Part shown: positions 25,234-34,495 of the stretch, in pieces
Numbering within the stretch: position 1 is the first letter of the stretch
Layout: every line of letters starts with the position of its first letter
DNA from: Ancylobacter polymorphus
GTDB taxonomy: Bacteria > Pseudomonadota > Alphaproteobacteria > Rhizobiales > Xanthobacteraceae
Direction: 5' to 3'
Assembly (NCBI RefSeq): GCF_022836935.1
Contig: NZ_CP083239.1
Coordinates: 806,001 to 870,000, forward strand
Length of the DNA stretch: 64,000 nt
Position numbers and translations under genes: made by a program
The notes under the pieces: model-generated
What the model was told of the DNA's origin: nothing
The model's database searches: none
Seen by the model: only the letters and a program-made list of their open reading frames with translations

Positions 25234-26094
25234 ATGAGCGGAAAATCTACAATCTATGCGTTTTTGGGTGTCGGTCTTCTTACGACGCTCTGCTTTGTTG
25301 TCATGCCTGTGATGTTCTCAGTAAGCCTGAGCTTCTACAGGATGGAGTCGTTTGTCGGCGCGCCCGAATGGGTCGGCCTCTATAACTACACGTCGGTGCT
25401 GTCCGACTTCGAGTTCTGGCGCGCGCTTGCTAGCGGCAGCATCTATGCACTTCTATCCATCGTGTTGCAGCTTGTGCTCGGGATCGGCCTCGCGCTCATT
25501 CTCAATCAATCCTTTCCTGGCCGGGGATTGGTGCGCGGCGTATCGATTCTTCCATATCTTCTCCCGACGGTCATAGTTGTGCTGACATTCAAATGGATGG
25601 TAGATGGTTCTGTCGGAGTAATTACAAATCTTTTGGAGGCGTTCGGCCTTCCAGAAGTTCGCTGGTTCGAGACCCCGCATGCGGCCATGATGTCGAACGT
25701 TCTCGTGAGCGTGTGGATGTGGACGCCTTTCGTCACGACATGCTTCCTGGCGGGGCTACAAACCGTTCCAGACTCTCTGTATGAGGCCGCGCGGGTCGAC
25801 GGCACCAACGCATGGCAACGCTTCATCCATGTCACATTACCGATGCTAAAGCCGATCCTGACAGTTGTGATTCTTCTGCGCGGCATCTGGATGTTTAACA
25901 AGTTCGATGTGATCTGGCTGATGACCAAAGGAGGGCCTCTTGGTTCGACCGAAAATCTCGCTGTTCTGTCGTATAGGCGTGCATTCACGCAATTTGATGT
26001 CGGCGGTGGAGCGGCAGTGGCGACTCTGTCGTTCCTAATCCTGTCGCTTGCAATATTCCTGTACTTCCGCGCATTCCCGCTGGAGACGGACTGA
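25234..26094 (+). CDS. ABC permease, MalF/UgpA type
   Basis: A 286-residue permease with about six membrane segments, starting with AFLGVGLLTTLCFVVMPVMF. The family loop YEAARVDGTNAWQRFIHVTL contacts the ATPase. SFYRMESFVGAPEWVGLYNY near residue 40 and WLMTKGGPLGSTENLAVLSY near 230 are typical of the sugar class. GGAGGAAGAG precedes the ATG. Two bases separate its stop from the next permease gene. Confidence 0.92.
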   Translation: MSGKSTIYAFLGVGLLTTLCFVVMPVMFSVSLSFYRMESFVGAPEWVGLYNYTSVLSDFEFWRALASGSIYALLSIVLQLVLGIGLALILNQSFPGRGLVRGVSILPYLLPTVIVVLTFKWMVDGSVGVITNLLEAFGLPEVRWFETPHAAMMSNVLVSVWMWTPFVTTCFLAGLQTVPDSLYEAARVDGTNAWQRFIHVTLPMLKPILTVVILLRGIWMFNKFDVIWLMTKGGPLGSTENLAVLSYRRAFTQFDVGGGAAVATLSFLILSLAIFLYFRAFPLETD

Positions 26095-26096
26095 TC

Positions 26097-26924
26097 ATGT
26101 GGAATACTACTCTCAAAAAAAGCATTCTTAGTCTGGTTGGTCTGGGTATCGTCGCCTATTCGGCATTCCCCATTTACTGGATGATGGTTTCCAGCCTCCG
26201 GCCACCGGAAAGCCTGCTGTCCGAGACCTCGCTATTTCCGACTGTATTCACATGGGAGTACTATCAGAATCTTCTCGAGCTTACGGATTACCCAAAGCAT
26301 TTCGTAAACAGCGTGATCGTCGCGGGCATTACCGTCGTCATCACAATGGTGCTGGCCGTCATGATCGCTTATGCCGTGGCGCGCTACAAAGTCCGCGGGA
26401 AGAAGGCGATTGTTATTGCTATGCTTTATGCGTACATGTTTCCGCCACTTCTGGTGGCGATTCCACTCTATGCGTTCTTCATCAAAATCGGCCTCGGCGA
26501 CAGTCTGATCAGCCTTGTGGCCGCTCACCTCACGCTCACTTTACCCTTGGGCGTGTGGTTCCTGTGGGGTTTTTTCCGCAACCTGCCGTTCCAGATTGAA
26601 GAGGCGGCGATGGTAGATGGCTGTACGAGACTTGGCGCCTTTCTTCGTGTCGTCCTTCCGCTGTCGGTGCCTGGTCTGATCACAGTCGCTGTGTTTTCGT
26701 TCCTCTTGTCCTGGACCGACTATACATTCGCCGTGATCATGATCTCGAGTGATATGAACAAGACTATCCCCGTCGGGCTTGCTTCGATGATCGGGTCGTT
26801 CGACCTGCGATGGGGTGAGGTGATGGCGGGTTCGACTTTGATCGCGGCGCCACTGCTAATCGTATTCACATTCTTGAGTAAGTACTTCATCCAGGGTCTT
26901 GGTGCCGGTGCGGTGAAGGGTTGA
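26097..26924 (+). CDS. ABC permease, MalG/UgpE type
   Basis: A 275-residue partner permease. It shows the MalG pattern YSAFPIYWMMVSSLRPPESL near the start, an HFVNSVIVAGITVVITMVLA helix pair, the coupling loop IEEAAMVDGCTRLGAFLRVV and a C-terminal helix ending FLSKYFIQGLGAGAVKG. It follows the first permease almost without a gap. Confidence 0.92.
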   Translation: MWNTTLKKSILSLVGLGIVAYSAFPIYWMMVSSLRPPESLLSETSLFPTVFTWEYYQNLLELTDYPKHFVNSVIVAGITVVITMVLAVMIAYAVARYKVRGKKAIVIAMLYAYMFPPLLVAIPLYAFFIKIGLGDSLISLVAAHLTLTLPLGVWFLWGFFRNLPFQIEEAAMVDGCTRLGAFLRVVLPLSVPGLITVAVFSFLLSWTDYTFAVIMISSDMNKTIPVGLASMIGSFDLRWGEVMAGSTLIAAPLLIVFTFLSKYFIQGLGAGAVKG

Positions 26925-26948
26925 TCTGAAAGCAAAAGGGCGTTTGTC

Positions 26949-28376
26949 ATGTATCCTGAGTTGAGAACGTTGATCGGCGGTGTGTGGGGCGGAGTGGGAT
27001 CGCCGAAGGTTGAAGTTGTCAATCCGTTCGACGACTCCACACTCGGAGAAGTGCCGATGGTCGACCGCGCCGATCTTGTAGGAGCGGTCGATGCGGCGCG
27101 CGCCGGTTTCACTGTATGGAGCAGCATGAGCCCGATCGAGCGCGCGAACATCATGCGTCGCGGTGCTGACCGCGTGCGCGAGCGCGCGGAACAGATTGCT
27201 CACATTATCACGCTCGAGCAGGGCAAAATTCTTGCTGAGGCTCGCGTCGAGGTGAAGCTGGCGGCCGAATCGCTCGACTGGTACGCTGATGAGGGGCGGC
27301 GCGCTTACGGCCGCATAGTGCCCTCGAACACGCCCGACAGCTGTCAGATGGTGATCAAGGAGCCGGTTGGCGTCGTTGCCGCCTTCTCACCGTGGAATGC
27401 GCCTGTGATGACTGCGGTGCGCAAGATCGCGGGCGCGCTCGGAGCCGGCTGCTCGATGATCATCAAGCCCTCGGAAGAAACGCCGGGCGCGCTGATGGAG
27501 GTCGCTCGGTGTCTGCATGACGTCGGTCTCCCGGCCGGCGCGTTGAACATAGTCTACGGCGATGGTCCGTTTGTCTCCGGCGCGTTGATTGATGCGGCAG
27601 GGGTAGAAAAAATTTCCTTTACCGGTTCCACGCAGGTCGGCCAGGAACTGATGGCGCTTTCGGCGCGCACCGGAAAGCGCACGACCATGGAACTCGGCGG
27701 CAATGCACCGTTCATCGTGCTGGAGGACGCCGATCCCGAGGCCGCCGGCAAGCTCGCGGCACTTGGAAAGTTCAGAAACGCTGGGCAGATATGTACGTCT
27801 CCGTCGAGATTTTATGTGCATCAATCGCTGCTGGACCGATTCCTCACTTCTTTTGCTGCCGAGGCAGCTTCCATCGTGGTCGGTAGCGGGCTCGATAGCG
27901 CTACAACCATGGGGCCGCTTGCGAACAAACGCCGTCTCGAATCGGTCGAGCAGCTCGTTCACGCGTCCGTTGCCGAAAACTGCAAGATACTCACTGGCGG
28001 AAAACGGATCGGCAGCAAGGGAAATCTGTTTCAGCCCACCATCGTCGTGGGAACAACGGATCAAAGCACTCTCGTCAATACCGAACCGTTTGGGCCTATC
28101 GCGTCGGTCATGCCGTTTGCGGACACCGATGAGGTCATCGCGCGCGCGAACGCGTCCCAGTATGGCCTTGCCGGATACATCGTCACACCATCGGCGAGAA
28201 ATGCGAGCTATGTCTCAAAAGGGCTCAAGGTCGGCGTGATCGGCATCAACACACATGTTGTACTGACAACGGAGACGCCGTTTGGCGGTATCAAGCACAG
28301 CGGGCACGGGCTTGAGGGCGGCCTCGAAGGCCTCGAATCCTATTTCGTGACCAAGTTCATCAATCACAAATACTGA
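26949..28376 (+). CDS. NAD(P)-dependent aldehyde dehydrogenase
   Basis: A 475-residue aldehyde dehydrogenase. The catalytic Cys is in RNAGQICTSPSRFYVH (near residue 282) and the general base Glu in TTMELGGNAPFIVLED (near 248). The NAD-binding part has FSPWNAPVMTAVRKIAGALG and FTGSTQVGQELM; the C-terminus has PFGGIKHSGHGLEGG. It resembles succinate-semialdehyde/glycolaldehyde-type dehydrogenases. It lies between importer genes and the GMC oxidoreductase gene, so it probably oxidises the aldehyde made by that enzyme. Confidence 0.9.
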   Translation: MYPELRTLIGGVWGGVGSPKVEVVNPFDDSTLGEVPMVDRADLVGAVDAARAGFTVWSSMSPIERANIMRRGADRVRERAEQIAHIITLEQGKILAEARVEVKLAAESLDWYADEGRRAYGRIVPSNTPDSCQMVIKEPVGVVAAFSPWNAPVMTAVRKIAGALGAGCSMIIKPSEETPGALMEVARCLHDVGLPAGALNIVYGDGPFVSGALIDAAGVEKISFTGSTQVGQELMALSARTGKRTTMELGGNAPFIVLEDADPEAAGKLAALGKFRNAGQICTSPSRFYVHQSLLDRFLTSFAAEAASIVVGSGLDSATTMGPLANKRRLESVEQLVHASVAENCKILTGGKRIGSKGNLFQPTIVVGTTDQSTLVNTEPFGPIASVMPFADTDEVIARANASQYGLAGYIVTPSARNASYVSKGLKVGVIGINTHVVLTTETPFGGIKHSGHGLEGGLEGLESYFVTKFINHKY

Positions 28377-28461
28377 GAGAGCCCTCGTCCAGGGTAACTC
28401 AATCAGCGTGAGTCAGCCTCCATTCACATGTAGGCCGGCAACAGGCACCGCGGAGCAGTTT

Positions 28462-30171
28462 ATGTTGTTTGACTATGTTATCGTCGGCGGCGGCTCGGCC
28501 GGATGTGTACTGGCAAACAGGTTGTCGGCCAATCCGAACACAAAGGTCGCGCTCATCGAGGCGGGACCTGATACGCCGCCCGAAAACATCCCGGAATCGA
28601 TCTACGGAGAAGGCTATCTCCCAGACTATTTCAGCCCCGCGCGCTACTGGACGCGTTTGAAAGTCTATCGGTCCGCGATCGGCAACAGGTCGATGGAAGA
28701 AGTTGTCCGTGACGAGACGCCGGAGAGATATGAGCAGGCGCGGGTCATGGGCGGTGGTTCCAGCGTGAATGCGCAAATCGCGCTCCGTGGCTTGCCGTCG
28801 GACTACAATGAGTGGGAAGCGATGGGCGCCTCCGGCTGGGGCTGGGAAAATTGCCTGCCGTACTTCAAGCGCCTGGAGCGGGATATGGACTTCGACGGCG
28901 AGTATCACAACAAAGACGGTCCACTGCCAATCCGGCGCGTGTTTGACGGTGACTGGGCAGGATTTGCCCGTGCGTTCCGCGACGCGCTAGTCGAGAGCGG
29001 GTTGCCTTATTCCGCCGATTGCCATGCCACGTTCGAGGATGGCTGCTTCCCATATCCCAAGAACAATGTGTATGGGCGTCGTGTATCCGCTGCGACTGCC
29101 TATCTGACGAACACAGTCAGGGCTCGAAGTAACCTGCATGTTTTTAGCGGAACCGAAGTGACCGGGCTTCTTTTCGCGGAAGGAAACCGCGTGAAAGGCG
29201 TAAAAGCGTTCCGCAATGGAACAACAGAGGACGTGCTTGGGAACGAAACGATCGTCTCCGCCGGTGCTTTGCATTCGCCGGCAATTCTAATGCGCGCCGG
29301 CATTGGTCCTGCCGATCATTTGCGCGAAGTTGGAATCAGTGTGCGCGCCGACAGGCCCGGCGTCGGTTCAAATCTGCAGGATCATCCTCTTGTTGGCCTC
29401 GGCGTGCATTTGCGACCAGACGCGCGGCTACAGCCCAACATCAAAAATCCGTTTCTGATGTACACACGGTTCTCGTCCGGTATGGACGGGTGCCCAAAAG
29501 GAGACATGAAGATGTCCCTTGGCAACAGGTTCGACCAAAGCGCCGTCGGGCATCAATTCGCCGCGATTCGCGTTGGTCCGGATAAGGCATACTCGCGTGG
29601 CCATGTCAGGCTGAACGGGGCGGCGTTGACCGATGAGCCGATCGTTATGTTCAACCTGTTGTCTGATCCGCGTGATATGCAAAGAATGATCGACGGCATC
29701 AAGTTTGCGTACAACATACTGACGTCGAAGTTAGTCAGCGGTACCGTTCATTCGGTGTTCGCGGGGGCCTATACAGCGTGGATAAGGCGCCTTAGCAGCC
29801 CCGCCCCTCATATGCGCGCCATCACGAAGGTCGGCTCAATGCTGCTGGATGCCGGCGCAATAACCCGCAAGCCTCTGATGATGATCGCCGAGCCAAGAAA
29901 GTTCGCGATCGCGAAGATGATCAAGGATGACAAGGCCATCGAAGCATTCGCCCGTGCGACGGTGCTGGGAAACTGGCACGCGGTCGGTACCTGCCGGATG
30001 GGGAGAAGTAACGATAAGGGCGCAGTTGTAGATTCGAACGGCCGTGTTCTAGGTGTCTCGGGCTTACGCGTAGTGGATGCCTCAATCATGCCGAGCGTCC
30101 CATGCGCAAATACGAATCTTACGACGTTGATGCTGGCTGAAAGAATGTCAGACCTTATCCTCAAGGGCTGA
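28462..30171 (+). CDS. GMC-family alcohol oxidoreductase
   Basis: A 569-residue FAD enzyme of the glucose-methanol-choline family. The dinucleotide motif is at the very start (DYVIVGGGSAGCVLANRL). GMC signature 1 is near RVMGGGSSVNAQIALRG and signature 2 at SAGALHSPAILMRAGIG. The catalytic His is in NWHAVGTCRMG and the Asn in PCANTNLTTLMLAER. GMC enzymes oxidise primary alcohols, choline, polyols or polyethylene glycol ends to aldehydes. ATG 28462 has GGAG six bases upstream, better than a start at 28408. The aldehyde dehydrogenase gene just before it probably takes the product. Confidence 0.9.
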   Translation: MLFDYVIVGGGSAGCVLANRLSANPNTKVALIEAGPDTPPENIPESIYGEGYLPDYFSPARYWTRLKVYRSAIGNRSMEEVVRDETPERYEQARVMGGGSSVNAQIALRGLPSDYNEWEAMGASGWGWENCLPYFKRLERDMDFDGEYHNKDGPLPIRRVFDGDWAGFARAFRDALVESGLPYSADCHATFEDGCFPYPKNNVYGRRVSAATAYLTNTVRARSNLHVFSGTEVTGLLFAEGNRVKGVKAFRNGTTEDVLGNETIVSAGALHSPAILMRAGIGPADHLREVGISVRADRPGVGSNLQDHPLVGLGVHLRPDARLQPNIKNPFLMYTRFSSGMDGCPKGDMKMSLGNRFDQSAVGHQFAAIRVGPDKAYSRGHVRLNGAALTDEPIVMFNLLSDPRDMQRMIDGIKFAYNILTSKLVSGTVHSVFAGAYTAWIRRLSSPAPHMRAITKVGSMLLDAGAITRKPLMMIAEPRKFAIAKMIKDDKAIEAFARATVLGNWHAVGTCRMGRSNDKGAVVDSNGRVLGVSGLRVVDASIMPSVPCANTNLTTLMLAERMSDLILKG

Positions 30172-30185
30172 TCTGTCTCAATTAG

Positions 30186-31454
30186 ATGGTGAGTATGGAA
30201 ATGGCTGGAGCACTAGACGGTATTAGAATACTCGACTTTACACACGTCCAATCGGGGCCGACCTGCACCCAACTGCTTGCGTGGTTCGGCGCGGACGTGA
30301 TCAAAGTCGAACGTCCCGGGGAGGGCGACATTACACGCTCGCAGCTGCGCGATGTTCCGAACGCGGACAGCCTATACTTCACGATGCTGAATTCGAACAA
30401 GCGTTCGATCACGCTTGATACGAAAAACCGCACGGGCAAGTACGTTCTCGAGGAACTCATCAAGATCTGCGACGTGATGGTCGAGAATTTCGCGCCAGGC
30501 GCTTTGGATCGTATGGGCTTTCCGTGGGAGACAATCCAAAGGATGAACCCGCGCATCATTGTTGCTTCGGTGAAGGGATTCGGCCCCGGTCCGTTCGAAG
30601 GCTGCAAGGTTTATGAGAACGTTGCACAGTGCACCGGCGGCGCCGCCTCGACGACGGGCTTTCGCGACGGTCTCCCGCTTGTGACTGGTGCGCAGATCGG
30701 TGATTCCGGCACGGGTCTTCATTTGGCGCTTGGCATCGTTACGGCGCTCTATCAGCGTACGCTAACGGGTAGGGGACAGAAGGTTCTCTGCGCCATGCAG
30801 GACTCGGTGCTGAACCTGTGCCGCGTGAAGATGCGCGATCAGCAGCGTCTTGGCCGAGGTCCGTTGCTCGAATACTCGCAGTCTAGCGAAGGCATTGCGT
30901 TCGGCGATGCGGTTCCGCGCGCGGGCAATGATTCAGGCGGCGGTCAGCCTGGACGCATCCTCAAATGCAAGGGCTGGGAAACCGACCCGAATGCCTACAT
31001 CTACTTCATCACCCAGGCGCAGGTCTGGAAGCAGGTGTGCGAGGTCATCGGCAAGCTGGAATGGATCGAGCATCCGGACTATGCAATGCCCGCCGCGCGC
31101 TTCTCCCGCCTCAACGAAATTTTCAACGAGATAGAGAAGTGGACGATGACCCGGACCAAGTTCGACGTCATGGACATCCTCAACAAGGTCGACATTCCAT
31201 GCGGCCCGATCTTGTCGATGAAAGAGATTGCCGAGGACGCCTCGCTCTATGCGACCGGCACGTTGGCCCGCGTTGAGCATCCGGTACGTGGTACCTACAT
31301 AACGGTCGGCAACCCGATCAAGCTGTCGGACAACGACGTTCCGGTCGAGCGCTCGCCGCTGCTCGGCGAGCACACCGAGGAAATTCTCAAGAACATCCTC
31401 AAGCTTGACCAGGCCAGTATCGACACCATCAAGGCCTCAGGAGCCATTGGATAG
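30186..31454 (+). CDS. frc: formyl-CoA:oxalate CoA-transferase-like (class III)
   Basis: A 422-residue class III CoA-transferase that matches the Frc/YfdW group along its length. Shared stretches are [69 protein letters not shown] and [20 protein letters not shown]. The catalytic Asp is in [12 protein letters not shown] (near residue 173), the glycine loop is GGGQPG, and Gln53 stands at the position that is Gln48 in E. coli YfdW. Frc moves CoA from formyl-CoA to oxalate. No oxalyl-CoA decarboxylase gene is in the window. It ends the operon. Starts at 30195 or 30201 are also possible. Confidence 0.85.
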   Translation: MVSMEMAGALDGIRILDFTHVQSGPTCTQLLAWFGADVIKVERPGEGDITRSQLRDVPNADSLYFTMLNSNKRSITLDTKNRTGKYVLEELIKICDVMVENFAPGALDRMGFPWETIQRMNPRIIVASVKGFGPGPFEGCKVYENVAQCTGGAASTTGFRDGLPLVTGAQIGDSGTGLHLALGIVTALYQRTLTGRGQKVLCAMQDSVLNLCRVKMRDQQRLGRGPLLEYSQSSEGIAFGDAVPRAGNDSGGGQPGRILKCKGWETDPNAYIYFITQAQVWKQVCEVIGKLEWIEHPDYAMPAARFSRLNEIFNEIEKWTMTRTKFDVMDILNKVDIPCGPILSMKEIAEDASLYATGTLARVEHPVRGTYITVGNPIKLSDNDVPVERSPLLGEHTEEILKNILKLDQASIDTIKASGAIG

Positions 31455-31720
31455 ATCAGATCGGAACGGGCGTCTGCAAAGGGTGTCCCGCACTCGCCGT
31501 AACGCCAACGCCCGCCGGCTGCTGTCGCACAGCCGCTGGTCAAACGTGGGCCATGCAGGCATTCGCGAAGGCGATTTTGGATAGTTCACTTTGTAGAGGC
31601 CGTCTTATCGCGCGCGTGAGCCGCCGCCCGGATTCGGTTGACTTCCTCTGCAAAGGAAGCAATTCGTGGTGGTGCCGCTGAGCGAATGTGGCCCGTACAT
31701 TCTTCGATACGGTGCAGGCG
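31455..31720. other. intergenic between frc and the DUF5681 gene
   Basis: Two gene sets converge here. No recognisable coding frame, RNA or repeat was found. It is the right-hand junction between the catabolic cargo and the mobile-element genes, so an attachment site or scar could lie here. Confidence 0.4.
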
Positions 31721-32776
31721 TCACGACCTGCCAGCGGCACTTTGACTTTCGGGCGGTTCGATGCCTGTCGGCACAATGCCGCATTCTTCCATCAGATCGA
31801 TGATCTCCGCTTCGATCTCCGTTTTGCTTTGGGTGTCTGGATCGATATTGCCCGACAGAACCCCGTTGCAGAGCGCACAGGCCAGCTTCAGGTGAGACAC
31901 GATCTCACCGCGGTTAGGAGACACATAGCCGCGCGGCCGCGGGTATCCGACGCCTTGCCACTTCTTGAAGAGAAGTTTGAGCAAGTCGCGCTTGGACAAT
32001 CGGCCATATTGGTATTGCTCGCGGATGAAGTCCCCATCCGAGAACCGAAGCCGTGGCGGCAGCGTGTGGTCGAGAGCGATCGCCAAAAGCATCGCCGCTC
32101 CCGGTTCCGTCAACGGCCCGCCGTCGAGCCTCTTGCTGCTGCGCTCGTCGAGCACATGTTGCATGATCAGAACCTCACGGCACGCGATCGTATGATCGAT
32201 TTTTCTCTGCCCCTCCTCATCAAAAGGCCCGAAGAACTTCGGCCCGGTTAGGCGGTCGATGACGATGTCGTCGGGATGCGGCAGGATCGATGGTGCAGGC
32301 TTGCCCTCTTCCTTTGCCTTTGCGAGCTCCGCGCTCTTTTCCGCTTTATAGGTCGACCAGAAATTATTGCTGATCTCGATCGCCATGGCATGAGCGCGAT
32401 CAGCCTCCCTGAACTGACCGATGACCAACGCCCCCGCGCGCGAGTTCCCTTTGAGGGCGGCAACGGTCATGGCCTGGATCACCGCTTCGCGTGCCGATAC
32501 GTCTCGAATCTCATCGCCTTCACGAACGGATATGGTCTTGTCCGCAGCGCGATGCGCGGCGGCAAGGGTTGGCTGCTCCGCGAGGGTTCTGTCGGACGAA
32601 GCGGATTTCTTGCGCGGCCGGCCTTTGGGGTTTCCGGACTTGCCTTTCTGGAACCGGGTATGTTCCGGCGGCTTCTTGTAGCCGGTCCCGAAAATGATCG
32701 CCTTTTTGGCCTCTTCGTATTTATCGGACTTCTTGGACTTGTCGGGCTCATCTGACTTGTCGGAGTTATCGGCCAC
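31721..32776 (-). CDS. DUF5681 domain protein
   Basis: A 351-residue protein. The N-terminus is very charged (DNSDKSDEPDKSKKSDKYEE) and is followed by the DUF5681 motif FQKGKSGNPKGRPRKK. A helical remainder of unknown fold follows. The GTG at 32776 overlaps the end of the methyltransferase gene by 11 bp and has AAGGAG upstream, so the longer frame from 33052 is rejected. DUF5681 genes commonly follow ParB-type or terminase-like genes in prophage-derived elements. The basic motif suggests nucleic-acid binding, but the function is unknown. Confidence 0.8.
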   Translation of the reverse strand: MADNSDKSDEPDKSKKSDKYEEAKKAIIFGTGYKKPPEHTRFQKGKSGNPKGRPRKKSASSDRTLAEQPTLAAAHRAADKTISVREGDEIRDVSAREAVIQAMTVAALKGNSRAGALVIGQFREADRAHAMAIEISNNFWSTYKAEKSAELAKAKEEGKPAPSILPHPDDIVIDRLTGPKFFGPFDEEGQRKIDHTIACREVLIMQHVLDERSSKRLDGGPLTEPGAAMLLAIALDHTLPPRLRFSDGDFIREQYQYGRLSKRDLLKLLFKKWQGVGYPRPRGYVSPNRGEIVSHLKLACALCNGVLSGNIDPDTQSKTEIEAEIIDLMEECGIVPTGIEPPESQSAAGRS

Positions 32777-34130
32777 GGCGCTTCTCCTTGTTCTGTTTGC
32801 TGCTCGGAACCGGCCGGACTTCGAGCGCACGGGCCTGCGCAACCGCATCAAAATCGCGGCCGTCATCGGCAAGGCTTGCCCTTTTGCCGGTGTAGCTCTG
32901 CCAACGGGTGATGATGGTGTCGCAATAGGCCGGATCGCATTCGAGGAGGCGGGCATTGCGGCCACAGAGCTCCGCTGCGATGAGGGTTGAACCGGAGCCG
33001 CCGAACACATCGAGCACGCTCTCACCGCGGCGCGAGCAGTCGCGGATGGCATCCGCGATCAGAGCGACCGGCTTGACCGTCGGATGCATGGAGAGCTCCT
33101 CCATGCGTTTGGCGCCGATGCTGGTGATGCCGGCATAGTCCCAGACATTGGTGCGGTAGCGCCCGGTCTCGCCGAGACCGAAGCTGTTGGTGTGCGACGC
33201 CGCGCCGATCTTGAAGACGAAGACGAGCTCGTGCTTGGAGCGGTAAAAGCTCCCCATCCCGCCATTACTCTTGTTCCAGACGCAGAGATTCTTGAGCTCG
33301 GAGAACACCGCCCCGCCGGCATCGAGCAATTCGCGCATATGGCGCCAATCCATGCAGACAAAGGCGATGGCGCCGTCCTTGGCTGAGGCCGCGGCATTGC
33401 CGAGCGTCGTCGTCAGAAACTCCGTAAACTGGGCCGGGCTCATCTCTCCGGCGGCAAAGGCGAATTCACGATGCTTGATCGCGCCGAGCCCGCCGACATG
33501 ACCGTCGATCGGCACATTGTAGGGCGGATCGGTGAAAATGAGATCGACCTGCTCACCGCCCACCAGCCGCGCGACATCCGTCTCCAATCGACTGTCGCCG
33601 CACAGGAGACGATGACGGCCGAGCTGCCAGAGATCGCCGGTCTGCGTGACCGCCGAGTGCGGCAGATCCGGGATACGATCTTCCTCTCCCTCTCCCGCAT
33701 CGGGCGATGCCTCCCGCGCTTGGTCGAGCGTCAGGTCGATCTCGGCCAGTGAGAAGCCAGTCAGAGACAGATCGAAGTCGATATCGATCAGGGCCTGCAG
33801 CTCGATCGCCAGGATCTCGGTGTCCCAGCCGGCATTGAGCGCCAGCTTGTTGTCGGCCAGCACATAGGCGCGCCGCTCTTCGGCGCTGAGATGTGCCAGC
33901 TTCACCGTCGGCACGGCCGCCATACCAAGTTCCTTAGCCGCCATCACCCGGCCATGGCCGGCGATGATCTCGCCGTCCTCCCCGATCAGAACGGGATTGG
34001 TGAAACCGAACCGCCTTATGCTGTCGGCGATCTGGCGCACCTGTTTTCGGGAATGGGTGCGGGCGTTGCCGGCATAGGACCGCAAACCTGCAAGCGGGGT
34101 CATTTCGATTGTGGGTTCCGTCTCGATCAT
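32766..34130 (-). CDS. ParB-N domain fused to N4/N6 DNA methyltransferase
   Basis: A 454-residue protein. Residues 8-95 form a ParB/Srx-like domain (RTHSRKQVRQIADSIRRFG, GEIIAGHGRVMAAKEL, RAYVLADNKLALNAGWD). A DNA methyltransferase follows, with motif IV DPPY at 201-204 and the AdoMet-binding motif VFGGSGST near 375-382, together with HPTVKPVALI; this is the beta-type motif order. Such fusions are frequent on phages and integrative elements and usually act without a restriction enzyme. It may protect element DNA or mark ends. It is coupled to the DUF5681 gene. An array of 11-bp repeats lies about 150-200 bp upstream. Confidence 0.9.
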   Translation of the reverse strand: MIETEPTIEMTPLAGLRSYAGNARTHSRKQVRQIADSIRRFGFTNPVLIGEDGEIIAGHGRVMAAKELGMAAVPTVKLAHLSAEERRAYVLADNKLALNAGWDTEILAIELQALIDIDFDLSLTGFSLAEIDLTLDQAREASPDAGEGEEDRIPDLPHSAVTQTGDLWQLGRHRLLCGDSRLETDVARLVGGEQVDLIFTDPPYNVPIDGHVGGLGAIKHREFAFAAGEMSPAQFTEFLTTTLGNAAASAKDGAIAFVCMDWRHMRELLDAGGAVFSELKNLCVWNKSNGGMGSFYRSKHELVFVFKIGAASHTNSFGLGETGRYRTNVWDYAGITSIGAKRMEELSMHPTVKPVALIADAIRDCSRRGESVLDVFGGSGSTLIAAELCGRNARLLECDPAYCDTIITRWQSYTGKRASLADDGRDFDAVAQARALEVRPVPSSKQNKEKRRGR

Positions 34131-34278
34131 CGGGATCTCGCTGTTCTTGACCGACGCACATGCCGCGGCGGTCGCTCGTCAGAACAGGATGCGAAAATCC
34201 CACGACAGAACAAGGGTTCACCAAGGGCCGAGATTTTCATAAGTACGTACAAAAAAGACAAAAAATAGGACAAATCTC

Positions 34279-34333
34279 TTCGAAGGGTTTTCGAAGCGCC
34301 TTCGAAGATCCTTTGAAGGGGTTTTGAAAGGTA
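34279..34333. repeat. five phased 11-bp repeats (TTCGAAG core)
   Basis: TTCGAAG occurs at 34279, 34290 and 34301, then TTTGAAG at 34312 and TTTGAAA at 34323: five copies exactly 11 bp apart, each with a 4-base variable tail. One copy per helical turn is the layout of an iteron-like or cooperative protein-binding site. It lies upstream of the ParB-N/methyltransferase gene on its promoter side. Confidence 0.75.
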
Positions 34334-34495
34334 AGCCTTCAAAAAACACGCCGCCGACAATCCTGTGGATTACGCTCGGTGCATCGTGACCGCGCGGATC
34401 AAACGCCGGCGGCGCGGACGAATCAGAAACCGCACCGACGTCGCAATCACCACCAGCCACCACGATCCGACGCGCGCGGGTCTCATGTAACGACG

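Noticed and set aside
32777..33052. Longer 5' extension of the DUF5681 gene
   Set aside because: It would overlap deeply with the methyltransferase gene. GTG 32776 has a ribosome binding site and a natural 11-bp overlap.
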